Positions 25,861 to 35,578 of a stretch of DNA of 64,000 nucleotides are shown here, in pieces. Numbering within the stretch: position 1 is the first letter of the stretch; every line of letters begins with the position of its first letter. The notes under the pieces are model-generated. The model had not been told where the DNA came from. It did no database searches and was given only the letters and a program-made list of their open reading frames with translations. Made by a program: the position numbers and the translations under genes. The DNA is from Chitinophaga sp. (GTDB lineage Bacteria > Bacteroidota > Bacteroidia > Chitinophagales > Chitinophagaceae). Location: contig NZ_JAGHZS010000001.1 in NCBI RefSeq assembly GCF_017745275.1, positions 930,001-994,000 on the forward strand, read 5' to 3'.

Positions 25861-26862
25861 ATGATCAAAATAGCGAATAGCGTCTGTTGCTTACTGCTAC
25901 TGCTCCTGCTACGACTGCCAGGCCTCGCACAGGGCTTCGAAATCAAGGGCTCCGTGAAGGATGTTAAGTACGGCAAAGTCCAGCTACTGGCGTTGGAAGA
26001 CGATAAAGTGATACTGGCGGAAGCCGCTATCAAAGGTCATCAGTTCATTATTAAGGGAAAAGTGGATTATCCGCAACCGGCGAAGCTCATCATCAACGGT
26101 ATTTCTTCGTTTGTTTTCCTTCAGAATACCCGCTATCAAATAGCAACAAATTATTTCGGATTGAATGGCAAACAATTAAAAGGCGGCCTGCTGAATGATC
26201 AGTACCAGTACTACCTGCAGGACATGACCAACCCTTCCAATCCCGACCGCACCCTGGAGTTCCTGGCTAAATATCCCGATACCGAAGTAGGTGCTTTCCT
26301 GGCTAACTATTGGGGAAAATATCCTTATTCCCGTGTGAAGTCCATGCTGGATGCCATGGGCCCTAACGCCCGTAAATCATGGTACGGTAAATTAGTGACA
26401 CAACGGGAAGAAGTGATGTCCAAATCACAACCCGGTCGTGTAGTACCGGATTTCAAAGCCCTGGGCGTAAACACCGGCGATACCGTTAATTACAACCGCT
26501 TCCGCGGCAAAGTGCTGATGCTGGATTTCTGGGCTTCGTGGTGTCATCCCTGCCGCATGGAAATACCACATCTCAAAAAAGTATATGAGGCTTATCATGG
26601 AAAAGGCGTGGAAATTCTCAGCATTTCTGTAGATGCAGTAGATGCTGCCTGGAAAAAAGCGTTGGGCCAGGAACAAATGCCATGGACGCAGGCACGCGAC
26701 CCCAGAGGATTTGAGGAAGATGGTTTCCGCAAAGTATTTGGGTTCGGCTTCGTTCCTTTTGCCGTCATCATCAACGCGGATGGCACCGTATACAATGTAT
26801 GGGACCGCACCGGAAAACCATTGGAACAATTGCTGGATGAAGCATTGGCACAAACCAAATAA
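25861..26862 (+). CDS. Secreted TlpA-like thioredoxin with DUF4369-type N-terminal domain
   Basis: Predicted extracytoplasmic thiol-disulfide oxidoreductase, 333 aa. Signal peptide of about 24 residues ending LPGLAQG. N-terminal DUF4369-like domain (about 25-115: FEIKGSVKDVKYGKVQLLAL). The TlpA domain has WASWCHPC (Cys228 and Cys231), with His in place of the Gly seen in the two copies at 6.6-8.9 kb, then SISVDAVDAAW and GFVPFAVIINADG. Arrangement is otherwise the same. The downstream unknown gene starts 11 bases later. Confidence 0.87.
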   Translation: MIKIANSVCCLLLLLLLRLPGLAQGFEIKGSVKDVKYGKVQLLALEDDKVILAEAAIKGHQFIIKGKVDYPQPAKLIINGISSFVFLQNTRYQIATNYFGLNGKQLKGGLLNDQYQYYLQDMTNPSNPDRTLEFLAKYPDTEVGAFLANYWGKYPYSRVKSMLDAMGPNARKSWYGKLVTQREEVMSKSQPGRVVPDFKALGVNTGDTVNYNRFRGKVLMLDFWASWCHPCRMEIPHLKKVYEAYHGKGVEILSISVDAVDAAWKKALGQEQMPWTQARDPRGFEEDGFRKVFGFGFVPFAVIINADGTVYNVWDRTGKPLEQLLDEALAQTK

Positions 26863-26873
26863 AAAAGAGATTC

Positions 26874-27872
26874 ATGAAATATACTTTCCTGTTAGGGCTG
26901 TTTGGGTGCTGGAGTATCTCTGCCACCGCACAGCAGGTACCAAAACATACCAGCTTAGCTGATCAACTGAAAACCATCCAAAAAATAGTGGCCGAGGGCG
27001 CTAACGATAGCGTCGCCGCCAGCAAAGCAGCGATTCAGTTATTACCGCAACTGGACCTCGATAATCCGGCGTTAGCGGCTTTAAGTAATAATAATGCGAG
27101 CCCCCGCGTTGATGGTGTTTCGCAGGTACACAGCCTTTCTGCAAAAACTAATGACAACGCCATCAACAATTACATCGATGGATTCTTTAAAATACGTAGT
27201 CTCGCAGGAGTAGCCAATGGTTTCGACAGCGACAATGTGATGCGGTTAAAGTATGTGTTATATAACGTACAGAATGACCAAGTAAGATGGGCTTACTACA
27301 AACGTGTGGCTACCGAGCAAACGGGGCTTACTGAAGAAGATGCCACGCTGAACGCACTCAATGGAGATCTCACAAATGTTGTCCCTACACACCAGCGGCA
27401 TAAATACGACTCCCTGTTACAACTCTGGCGCAATGTACGCCAGGGAGAACTGGTACCTGTTTTTACTTTGTATGATGATCACGGCGGCCAACTGATAACC
27501 AATACCAAAAATGAAAAAGAATGGGTTATCCAGGTGTATGTACCTACGGATACTGCCAGCATGCGCATCTACAAAAATTTCTGCGCCCTGGCTCAGCAAT
27601 TTGAGAAAGATACCAATTTCATTTTTATGGGAATTAACCTGCAGCCAGGCACACCCACTGCGGGTACATTACCACAATATCATTTGAAATCAAAAGATAT
27701 ATCCGAATTCCGCCGCCTGTTTGCTATACGCGGAAACGCCCGCTGCATGGCTATACGGAACGGTTATTTCCAGATGGCCAGTATCCCGGATAATATTCCT
27801 GAAGATATGCTGACCATGTTGATAAAGTACAATTCCAACCTGCATTATCCATTGAAACAACACGAAGAATAA
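26874..27872 (+). CDS. Secreted protein of unknown function, possibly a degenerate thioredoxin fold
   Basis: A 332-residue protein with signal peptide MKYTFLLGLFGCWSISATAQ. I do not recognise the family. The C-terminal half (about 195-330) follows the order of a thioredoxin-fold domain: a strand (KEWVIQVYVPTDTASM), a helix (IYKNFCALAQQF), a strand (NFIFMGINL) and a closing helix. There is no CxxC motif, so any such domain would be redox-inactive. It lies 11 bases after an active TlpA-like gene and is followed by a strong terminator, so the two probably form a bicistronic unit. Confidence 0.75.
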   Translation: MKYTFLLGLFGCWSISATAQQVPKHTSLADQLKTIQKIVAEGANDSVAASKAAIQLLPQLDLDNPALAALSNNNASPRVDGVSQVHSLSAKTNDNAINNYIDGFFKIRSLAGVANGFDSDNVMRLKYVLYNVQNDQVRWAYYKRVATEQTGLTEEDATLNALNGDLTNVVPTHQRHKYDSLLQLWRNVRQGELVPVFTLYDDHGGQLITNTKNEKEWVIQVYVPTDTASMRIYKNFCALAQQFEKDTNFIFMGINLQPGTPTAGTLPQYHLKSKDISEFRRLFAIRGNARCMAIRNGYFQMASIPDNIPEDMLTMLIKYNSNLHYPLKQHEE

Positions 27873-27897
27873 ACTTCCGCCTTCTATAAATAAAAGA

Positions 27898-27934
27898 GGG
27901 GTGGTATCTATTACAGATACCATCCCCTTTTTTT
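27898..27934. terminator. Bidirectional terminator between converging genes
   Basis: GGGGTGGTATCT and AGATACCATCCCC pair with one bulged base, followed by TTTTTTT on the plus strand and preceded by an A-rich run that gives U residues on the minus strand. It separates the plus-strand gene ending at 27872 from the minus-strand phosphodiesterase gene ending at 27948. Confidence 0.85.
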
Positions 27935-27947
27935 ATACCGCTTATTA

Positions 27948-29285
27948 TTATTTTCCCAATACCCCTACCGGTACTTTCCCATCAGTATGCTCCAGTGATA
28001 CCCCCAGCAACATTGCTACTACCGGTGCTACATCTGTTACACTCATCTCTTTCACATGACCGCCTTTGTTGATCCCGGCACCAAAGGCTACAAAGCCGGT
28101 TTGTATCTCTTTAAAATCAGGGTAATATCCATGAGTACCTCCTTTGGCAGCCTTTACCAGTTCCCCGGTAGCAGCGCCACCTATGGTCACGCCAGGAGCC
28201 GCCGCCAGCGCAAATGCGGCATGTGGGTTTGCCCCTGCTGTTTCCAGTTGCGCATGACTAATTATTTTAAACAACTGCTGCTCTGCCGCTGGTAAGCTTT
28301 TTAGAATGGCCAACACTTTATTGGCGGTGGCCACATCTTTCTCATCTTTCAAATGCAGGAAAGCGGCGCCGCCCGAAGCCAGGAACTGCGCTTTCCAATT
28401 GCCAGAAGACGCATTATTTAACAAGCCATTTTTAGCGAGTAAGATATTCGGAGAAAAAGTTTTGCTGATATCCACAAAACCATGATCACCGGTGACAATA
28501 ACCGCAGTGTTTTCGTACATACCTGCCCGTTTGAGCGCTTCTATGATGGTGCCCAGCGCCCGGTCTGCCCCTGCAATTGCTCTTCTTACCAGCAATCCGT
28601 CACGGCCCTGTTCATGTTCATAATGGTCTGTACAGGCCAGGTGCAGCGTAGTAAACGCGGGCTTGTAGGTAGTGATCAGGTAAGCCGACATCCGGGCCAC
28701 ATTTTCGTCGAAGATCATTTCTTCACCTTCCATGGTGAAGTCTCTGGCGCCCAGTTTACCGGTGGCATTTTCCTGCACTTCCTGCCACAAGCCGGCAGGT
28801 GTACACCAATTAACCATGATATCGCGACGGTCCTTTTTCCCCGGCGTCCATACATCGGGAATGTTATAGTCAACAGGCGCCCCTACTGTTACCGGCCATA
28901 TCACGTTGGCCGACTTCTTTCCTGCCCGGCGCACTACATCGTATAAGGTTGGTACCCGGATACTGTCGTAATTGAAATACCATATCCCACTGGCCCCTTT
29001 GGGCTCAAATGGTGCATTGTAGTATACGCCGTGTTTTGCCGGCGTTACGCCAGTGATCAGGGACGTGTGATTGGGATAGGTAACGGTGGGGAATACACTA
29101 TTCACACCATCTGCGTAAGCACCCTGCTCTTTCATCATCCGCAGGTTCACCATGCCCCAGGAAGGATCTGTGTAAAACTCAGGACGGAAACCATCTATGG
29201 TAATCAGCACCACATGCTGCGCCTGCTGGGCAAAAGAAGAGAACCCTACCAGCATCAACAGCGCTATTCCTGTTATTTTCCTCAT
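27948..29285 (-). CDS. Secreted ectonucleotide pyrophosphatase/phosphodiesterase (NPP, alkaline phosphatase superfamily)
   Basis: Predicted exported two-metal phosphodiesterase, 445 aa. Signal peptide ends SSFAQQ. The metal-binding Asp31 lies in LITIDGFRPEF and the nucleophile Thr69 in PTVTYPNHTSLITG. DHYEHEQGRDG and VTGDHGFVDIS hold later metal ligands. A threonine rather than cysteine or serine nucleophile and the PNH motif place it with NPP enzymes, not sulfatases. It lies 18 bases after the susD gene and is the only enzyme of this uptake locus, so the nutrient probably contains a phosphodiester or pyrophosphate bond. Confidence 0.88.
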   Translation of the reverse strand: MRKITGIALLMLVGFSSFAQQAQHVVLITIDGFRPEFYTDPSWGMVNLRMMKEQGAYADGVNSVFPTVTYPNHTSLITGVTPAKHGVYYNAPFEPKGASGIWYFNYDSIRVPTLYDVVRRAGKKSANVIWPVTVGAPVDYNIPDVWTPGKKDRRDIMVNWCTPAGLWQEVQENATGKLGARDFTMEGEEMIFDENVARMSAYLITTYKPAFTTLHLACTDHYEHEQGRDGLLVRRAIAGADRALGTIIEALKRAGMYENTAVIVTGDHGFVDISKTFSPNILLAKNGLLNNASSGNWKAQFLASGGAAFLHLKDEKDVATANKVLAILKSLPAAEQQLFKIISHAQLETAGANPHAAFALAAAPGVTIGGAATGELVKAAKGGTHGYYPDFKEIQTGFVAFGAGINKGGHVKEMSVTDVAPVVAMLLGVSLEHTDGKVPVGVLGK

Positions 29286-29303
29286 GCGATAATACTTAAA
29301 ATG

Positions 29304-31040
29304 TTAGTTCCAAAATGGGTTTTGTTTTAATGCCGGGTTCAACGACAAATCATTATACGGGATCGGGTACAGGTATTTATAATCTTCCCATGTTCTTACA
29401 ATATTCCCCAGCCAGATCAGGTTACCACTGGTACCCGCCGACAACCTGGTCTGATCACCATCAATGAGGAAATAATACACACCGGGAACCTTGGTGGCAG
29501 GCACTTTTTTCACGAAAGAAACATCCGGTTTCCCATCTTCATTTAAATCCATTAATACATCCATGGCTGGTACGTAAAGACCTACATAGGGGTTGGTCAG
29601 TAATCCACCGAGACCCCAACGCATCAGGTCATAAAAGCGGAAGCCTTCCATGATGAGCTCTATGGCGCGCTCACGGCGAACTTCCAAAAGCACAGGCACT
29701 TTCAGATTACCATAGAATTGACTTACCAGGTACGGATCAACTGTTGAAGGCATGTCGGTATTTTTTAAACCGGCCCGTTGTCTCAGGGGCTTAATAGTTG
29801 CGTTCCAATCATCTGTTGACAGGCCACCATTCAGCTCCGCTTTGGCTTCCGCCTTATTCAATAATACTTCTGCATACCGGATAATAGGAATGGAATTATT
29901 ATTCTCTGCCACACCATCCGTGGCCTTCGAGTCCAGTGTAAATTTCACCGGTTGGTAACCAGTATAGGTATACGTAAAATCCGGTGCGGCCACTTGTCCT
30001 TCGCGGCTGTAATTTCCCATGCGAATGGTTTGTTGCAGGCGTAGATCGCGGTTCTTTACTTCCTCATTAAAAGGCAGGTTATCAAAACCCGGCTTGTCTG
30101 TAAAGCGGCTACCATCAATATTCAGATAGGTATCTGCAAAAGTTTTCACCAAACTGATACGGTTACCATAAGTAGCACTGGTAAAATACCAGTTGGCATC
30201 ATTGAATACCCGCATGCTTTTATTACATACATAAGCCAGTATTATTTCATTAGCGCTGGGTGTTTCATTGATAAACAGGTTGCGATAATTCATAGTTGGA
30301 TCGCCGGCGGTATTGAGGGTATATTGTCCACTTTTTATCACCTCGTCGGCGGCATCCAGAGAGGCTTGCAGCCATTTTTTCTCTGCAAGCTGGTTGTTGG
30401 TAGAATGATAACGGAGGAAAGTACCTTCAAACAGGCATACTCTCGACTTATAAGCCAGCGCCACCCATTTGGTAATCTGAGAACAGGTTACATCTTTCTT
30501 TGCACGGATGTTAGCACAGGCGAAATCCAGGTCTGCCAATACGCTGTCCATCACTGCAGCGCGTGGGTCACGGCCTTTATACAGCGCAGGATCATTCATC
30601 TCCAGGGGTTTTGAATACCAGGGTACGTCACCGAAACGTTTCACCTTTTCAAAGTAAAACATGGCTCTGAAAAACCTGGCCATACCGGCATAATGATTCT
30701 TCGCTTCGTCTGGAATTTTTGCCTGCCCATAATGCGCCAGGAAATAATTGATATTGCGCAGATCTGTCCAGGTCCAGCCACTGGACTGGGTTGCCGAGTA
30801 TCCCCCCTTTATCAGAAAATTGTTCACATCTTTTCCTGCCATCACATCACTCATCACATCTCCCCTGATAATACTATTCCCATCAGGTAATATCTTATAA
30901 AAAGAATTGGCATACAATTGCAGGTCGGACTCTGTATTAAACGCGTTATCAGGGCTCAGTTTATCAAATGGTCTCAGGTTAAGGTCCGTCTTACAGGCCA
31001 CCATCGCCAGCATCAATAACAGGTAAACACTCTTTTTCAT
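29304..31040 (-). CDS. SusD/RagB family nutrient-binding outer membrane lipoprotein (locus 1)
   Basis: Predicted surface lipoprotein that binds the nutrient and closes over its SusC partner. The start at 31040 gives MKKSVYLLLMLAMVACK, a lipoprotein signal with Cys16; the longer frame adds four residues. It is 578 aa. The mature N-terminus LRPFDKLSPDNAFNTESDLQLYANSFY, AKNHYAGMARFFRAMFYFEKVKRFGDVPW and the C-terminal RRERAIELIMEGFRFYDLMRWG are SusD signatures. It directly follows its susC. Confidence 0.93.
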   Translation of the reverse strand: MKKSVYLLLMLAMVACKTDLNLRPFDKLSPDNAFNTESDLQLYANSFYKILPDGNSIIRGDVMSDVMAGKDVNNFLIKGGYSATQSSGWTWTDLRNINYFLAHYGQAKIPDEAKNHYAGMARFFRAMFYFEKVKRFGDVPWYSKPLEMNDPALYKGRDPRAAVMDSVLADLDFACANIRAKKDVTCSQITKWVALAYKSRVCLFEGTFLRYHSTNNQLAEKKWLQASLDAADEVIKSGQYTLNTAGDPTMNYRNLFINETPSANEIILAYVCNKSMRVFNDANWYFTSATYGNRISLVKTFADTYLNIDGSRFTDKPGFDNLPFNEEVKNRDLRLQQTIRMGNYSREGQVAAPDFTYTYTGYQPVKFTLDSKATDGVAENNNSIPIIRYAEVLLNKAEAKAELNGGLSTDDWNATIKPLRQRAGLKNTDMPSTVDPYLVSQFYGNLKVPVLLEVRRERAIELIMEGFRFYDLMRWGLGGLLTNPYVGLYVPAMDVLMDLNEDGKPDVSFVKKVPATKVPGVYYFLIDGDQTRLSAGTSGNLIWLGNIVRTWEDYKYLYPIPYNDLSLNPALKQNPFWN

Positions 31041-31058
31041 CTTAATAAGCATTAAACA

Positions 31059-34000
31059 TTAAAAAGTTACACTCAAACCAACGGTATATGTTTTCAGCAT
31101 GGGGTAGGACATACCGTTACCGGCGCCAATACCACCTGCGTTGTTATTCAACTCCGGATCAGATCCTTCAATCACTTCAGGATCCAGCGTTTTCATGATT
31201 TTATACATAGGCGACCATGTCCACAGATTCTGACCGGTAAAGAAAACGCGTGCATTTTTCATCTTTACCTTTGATAACCATGCCTGTGGCAGGTTGTATC
31301 CTACTGTCAGGTTTTTCAGGCGGATATAGGCAACGTTCTGCACATATTTGGATTGCTGCACTGTCAACTCTGCATTGGAATTGAGTGCGGTGTAGCCTCT
31401 GAAGCGCGGGAAATATGCATCACGGTTGGTTTCTGACCAGCGTTTATCCATAATATCTTCCGGCATCCAGCTATAAGGACGATTATATTGTCCCCAGAAA
31501 AGAGAAGCATCTGTTCCGGGCCACCAGTCCCGCTTTCCGATACCCTGGAAGAAAATATCGAAGAAGAAATTATTCCAGTTGGCACTACCTGTGATACCAA
31601 ATGCATAGCGGGGTTCTGTATTGCCAATGATCGCCTGGTCGCCAGGTTTCTCCACCGTACCTTCTCCCTGATCTATTTTACCATTGCCATCGAGGTCTTT
31701 GAAACGAATATCACCAGGCAGTAACAGGTTAGCATTAGATACTTTAATAAAAGATTGATCTGCGGTTCTTTTTGCCACCTCATCCTGGGTCTGGAAGTAA
31801 CCATCATTCACGAAGCCCCACATATCACCTACCCGCATGCCCTTATAGTAAGTGTTGATAAGCCCCCTGGGGTTATTAAAGCGGGTAATATAAGACTGGT
31901 AGTCAGATAACACCACACCAACTGCATAGTTAAACGGTTTGTTGCTCACGTTGAACTGATCGCTCCAGTTCACAGATAACTCCCAGCCTTTGGTTTGCAG
32001 ATCAGCATAATTGCCCTTGGGTACTGTTGTACCAAACACTGCAGGCACCGGCAATCCCGTGGTAAACATGTTGGTGGTATTGCGGGTATATTTATCGAAA
32101 CTCAGCTTCAGGCGGTTCTTCAGGAAAGCTATGTCTACACCACCATTTAAGGTAGTCGCCTTTTCCCAGGTAAGGCCATCCGGAATCACATTGGGCTGTT
32201 GGGTATAGTCTGGTAATACACCGTTGACAGACATCTGCAGCTTGCTCACCGACATCATTTGCAGGAACTGGTAAGGACTGACATTTCCATTTCCCAGTGC
32301 GCCATAAGATGCTCTCAACTTTAAATCGCTGATGAAATTATTGGATACATTCCAGAACTTTTCCTTTGATACACGCCAGCCGGCAGAAGCAGAAGGAAAA
32401 AATCCGAACTGCTGCGATTGCGGGAATTTGGAAGAACCATCATACCGGCCATTTACTTCCAGCAAATAACGCTCATCGTAGTTATAGTTTAAGCGGAAGA
32501 AACCGCCCATGGTACGCCATTCATAACCGCCACCTGTCAACGTATAGTTCAATCCATTCATCAGGGAAAAATCAGGCATACTGGCGTTGATCATGCCATC
32601 ATGCTGATAATACCTCGACTTAAACAACGTGTTTTCATAGTTATAACCTACCAGTACTTTAAAGGTATGTTTCGCAAAACGTTGTTCATAGTCGGCATAA
32701 AAGTTCATACCGGTATAAGTAGTCCGGTCGTTTTGTTCGTTCATTTTACTTTCCCCGCGTAATAATGTCTGGCCGGGCGTTTTGCTATAGGGCACCGGCG
32801 TATATAAACGGGTTTCTACGTTGGACGTATAGGCGTAGGTGAAGTCGCCGTTTACATGTAGTTTGTCATGCAAAAAAGAGGTGGTGAACCGGGAAGTATT
32901 TCTCAGTAACAACTGTGTTTGATCAGAATAGTTGTTGCCTGTTAAGAAACTACCAAATACAATAGCGGCATTTTCCGTGAGCGAACCATCCGGATTTTTC
33001 AGCATGGCCACGGGGAAAGCTTCATCGGAAATCCTTCTCCATACGGGTGTATTACTGGGATGATTCAGGATGGGAAAGAAATAAGTACGTTGGGAAAAAT
33101 CGAAGTTATTTTCCAGTTTTAGCCAGTCGAAAGGCCTTACTGCTCCTTTTGCCCGTACATTATACATTTTGAATTTATCCGGGTTGTAGCGGAAAATACC
33201 ATTCTGCGACATATATCTTCCGGAGAGATAATATTCTGATTTAGCATTACTGCCGGAAGCGGATAATGTTTGTTCGGTAGATGGATTCCTGTCGGCGTAC
33301 AGCTCCTGCATCCAGTCGGTGTTGCCATAGTAAACGTAATTGCCGGTGGTAGGATCAGTCACTACTTTGGGCAGCGAAGGATCATCGTTGCGGCGTTTCA
33401 GTTCATCGAGATAATCGAGTGAGAAAGGGAATACGCTATTGGCTTTAGCGGGATGTGATTTATAGTCATTCCATGCGTAGTATGCTTCATCAAAATTTTT
33501 CGCCCATTCATAGCCATTTGTTACAAACTTTGGTTTAATGGTACGATCATTCAGGGAATAGTTGCTGGAATAAGTAAGTTGTGTACCGTTTTTCGCCGGG
33601 TTCCGGGTAGTGATCAACACTACGCCAAAACTACCGCGGGCGCCGTAGATCGCGGCAGAAGCGGCGTCTTTCAGCACTGACACGCTTTCAATATCGTTAG
33701 GATTGAGCAAATTAGGATCACCGGGCACACCGTCTATCAGCACCAGGGCGCTACCGCCGGCACCAATAGAAGTGGTACCCCTTACATTGTAAGTGGCACC
33801 ACGGATAGGTTTTCCATCGGTCATACGAATATTCAGGTTGGGCAGCACTCCTTGTAATCCACGGGTGGCGCTGGTCATAGGCCTGTTTTCAAATACTTCT
33901 TTGCCCACCTGGTCTACCGCGCCAGTGAGGTTTACTTTCTTCTGCGTACCATAACCTACCACCACTATTTCACTTAATGCAGAAGAAGATTCTTTCAGCA

Positions 34001-34388
34001 CTACATAAATAGATTGTTCTTTTTGCGGGTCCAGGTTTAGCTTGGTGATGACCTGTGTAACATAACCAACGTACGCCACTGTAAATACAAAGGGGCCTTG
34101 CTGGCGGGTGTTGTCAAAAGTAAAAATGCCTTTGGGATCTGTTACTGCAAAGCTTTTCAGTGTATCTGGTCCGCTTTTCAACTGTACCGAAGCGCCCGGT
34201 ATCGGCTGGCCTTTTTCATCTTCAATTAAACCTTTAATCCATGTTTTCCTTTGCGCCTGTGCAGGCAGCAGGTTGATAAAAGCCATCAGTAACAGCAGGC
34301 CCAAAAATTTACTGCCCTTGTGAAACGTTGACTGCTGTTGAGGAAGGGACAAAGCTCCGCCCTTCGCTAGCAGGTAGCGATGTGTCAT
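31059..34388 (-). CDS. SusC/RagA family TonB-dependent outer membrane receptor (locus 1)
   Basis: Predicted outer membrane transporter driven by TonB, 1109 aa from the ATG at 34388. The long N-terminus has a signal sequence ending LLPAQAQ. Then come a carboxypeptidase-like regulatory domain (about 50-130: IKGLIEDEKGQPIPGASVQLK), the plug (GYGTQKKVNLTGAV, NVRGTTSIGAGGSALVLIDGVPG, SVLKDAASAAIYGARGSFGVVLITT) and a beta barrel ending in GLSVTF. It lacks the N-terminal STN signalling domain seen in the copy at 46-49 kb, although a fecR/sigma pair is next to it. It lies 18 bases after fecR. Confidence 0.94.
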   Translation of the reverse strand: MTHRYLLAKGGALSLPQQQSTFHKGSKFLGLLLLMAFINLLPAQAQRKTWIKGLIEDEKGQPIPGASVQLKSGPDTLKSFAVTDPKGIFTFDNTRQQGPFVFTVAYVGYVTQVITKLNLDPQKEQSIYVVLKESSSALSEIVVVGYGTQKKVNLTGAVDQVGKEVFENRPMTSATRGLQGVLPNLNIRMTDGKPIRGATYNVRGTTSIGAGGSALVLIDGVPGDPNLLNPNDIESVSVLKDAASAAIYGARGSFGVVLITTRNPAKNGTQLTYSSNYSLNDRTIKPKFVTNGYEWAKNFDEAYYAWNDYKSHPAKANSVFPFSLDYLDELKRRNDDPSLPKVVTDPTTGNYVYYGNTDWMQELYADRNPSTEQTLSASGSNAKSEYYLSGRYMSQNGIFRYNPDKFKMYNVRAKGAVRPFDWLKLENNFDFSQRTYFFPILNHPSNTPVWRRISDEAFPVAMLKNPDGSLTENAAIVFGSFLTGNNYSDQTQLLLRNTSRFTTSFLHDKLHVNGDFTYAYTSNVETRLYTPVPYSKTPGQTLLRGESKMNEQNDRTTYTGMNFYADYEQRFAKHTFKVLVGYNYENTLFKSRYYQHDGMINASMPDFSLMNGLNYTLTGGGYEWRTMGGFFRLNYNYDERYLLEVNGRYDGSSKFPQSQQFGFFPSASAGWRVSKEKFWNVSNNFISDLKLRASYGALGNGNVSPYQFLQMMSVSKLQMSVNGVLPDYTQQPNVIPDGLTWEKATTLNGGVDIAFLKNRLKLSFDKYTRNTTNMFTTGLPVPAVFGTTVPKGNYADLQTKGWELSVNWSDQFNVSNKPFNYAVGVVLSDYQSYITRFNNPRGLINTYYKGMRVGDMWGFVNDGYFQTQDEVAKRTADQSFIKVSNANLLLPGDIRFKDLDGNGKIDQGEGTVEKPGDQAIIGNTEPRYAFGITGSANWNNFFFDIFFQGIGKRDWWPGTDASLFWGQYNRPYSWMPEDIMDKRWSETNRDAYFPRFRGYTALNSNAELTVQQSKYVQNVAYIRLKNLTVGYNLPQAWLSKVKMKNARVFFTGQNLWTWSPMYKIMKTLDPEVIEGSDPELNNNAGGIGAGNGMSYPMLKTYTVGLSVTF

Positions 34389-34405
34389 AATGCACAAATA
34401 TTTAG

Positions 34406-35377
34406 TTAGTGATTTTTTTCTATACGGTAACCTGTACGTGTTGATATTATTTTTAAATCGTGCAACATCGCCATGCGATGCAGCACCTGCGACAGTGAAT
34501 CTGTATCCCTGATCACACCAGAGAAAGCAATATCATTGAAAGCGGTATTGTTGCCCGTGATGTTAACATGATATTTTCCGGCAATCGTATCCAATACGGC
34601 GGATAGTGGTACCTGGTCGAAAGTAGCGGCTACACCACGCAGTGATCCAAACGCGATTGCCGGTGGTGCTGGCATTGTTTTAGTCACCGCAGCCACCAGG
34701 CTAGCTGTTCCGGTAAGCGTATTACATACCAGCTGTTGTCCCGGTTGCAGGTAACGTGTTTGATCATGCGCTTTCACCATTACCTTACCTGTGTGTAGTA
34801 CTACTTTTACTTCCCGACGAACCGTGGTAATGGTAAAAGAAGTGCCCAGTGCGGTAGTAGCTACACCATTGCTGACTACGGTGAAGGGCAGCGGGGCATT
34901 TTTAGTGACATTGAAAAAGCCTTTCCCTTCCAGCAATATCAACCTGCTATTTTCTCCGAAAGGAGTAGCATAGCGGATAGTAGCATCTTTATATAGCACC
35001 ACTTCTGATCCGTCCGGCAAACGCAGGGTCTTCGGCTGTTGCGTAGCATTATGAATCACGGTACTATCTGTATTGGCCGCCACTAATTTGTCCATCGTTT
35101 TTCGTGCAGGCGATGGCGTGGTTTTAAACAGCCACAGCGCACCTGCCAATAACAGGATAACCGCTGCTGCTGCCCAGCGAAGAGAGATCACCGCGGACTT
35201 CCCCTTTATGTTCCCCGCAATTACGCGGTACATCTCTTTTCTTTCGGCAGCATTAAATGCTGGCTCTCCGTCGTTCTTTTGCTGTTCGTACCAATGGTTA
35301 TATTCCGCCAGCTCCGCCGCCGTGGCTGTTCCGTTAAGATATTGTTCCAGTAAATATTGCAGGCGCGAAGGCGTCAT
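34406..35377 (-). CDS. FecR family anti-sigma factor (locus 1)
   Basis: Predicted inner membrane anti-sigma regulator, 323 aa. A cytoplasmic N-terminal region (1-70: YNHWYEQQKNDGEPAF) is followed by one membrane helix (about 73-86, WAAAAVILLLAGALWLF). The FecR domain (LRLPDGSEVVLYKDATIRYATPFG, LEGKGFFNVTKNA) and a C-terminal DUF4974/STN-like domain (about 250-320, VPLSAVLDTIAGKYHVNI) follow. It would hold the divergently encoded ECF sigma factor until the SusC receptor signals. It heads the fecR-susC-susD-NPP unit. Confidence 0.92.
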   Translation of the reverse strand: MTPSRLQYLLEQYLNGTATAAELAEYNHWYEQQKNDGEPAFNAAERKEMYRVIAGNIKGKSAVISLRWAAAAVILLLAGALWLFKTTPSPARKTMDKLVAANTDSTVIHNATQQPKTLRLPDGSEVVLYKDATIRYATPFGENSRLILLEGKGFFNVTKNAPLPFTVVSNGVATTALGTSFTITTVRREVKVVLHTGKVMVKAHDQTRYLQPGQQLVCNTLTGTASLVAAVTKTMPAPPAIAFGSLRGVAATFDQVPLSAVLDTIAGKYHVNITGNNTAFNDIAFSGVIRDTDSLSQVLHRMAMLHDLKIISTRTGYRIEKNH

Positions 35378-35578
35378 TGGTAGGTGTGTTTGTTATACTT
35401 ATCACATCAACGCGCATTTACCCCCATTCTTTTTTTACTAAAAAAGTGGAATTCATATTTAGTTAACATTGGAGCAGTTGTTTACTATAAGTTAACATAC
35501 AAAGCTTGTTACAGTAAATATCTTTGCCCGCAAAACCACATTCTTATCTACTCCGGCACTTACCATATATGCGATCAC

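Noticed and set aside
27948..29285. Sulfatase as client of the formylglycine-generating enzyme
   Set aside because: The nucleophile position is Thr in PTVTYPNH, the NPP signature; the sulfatase C/S-x-P-x-R motif is absent.
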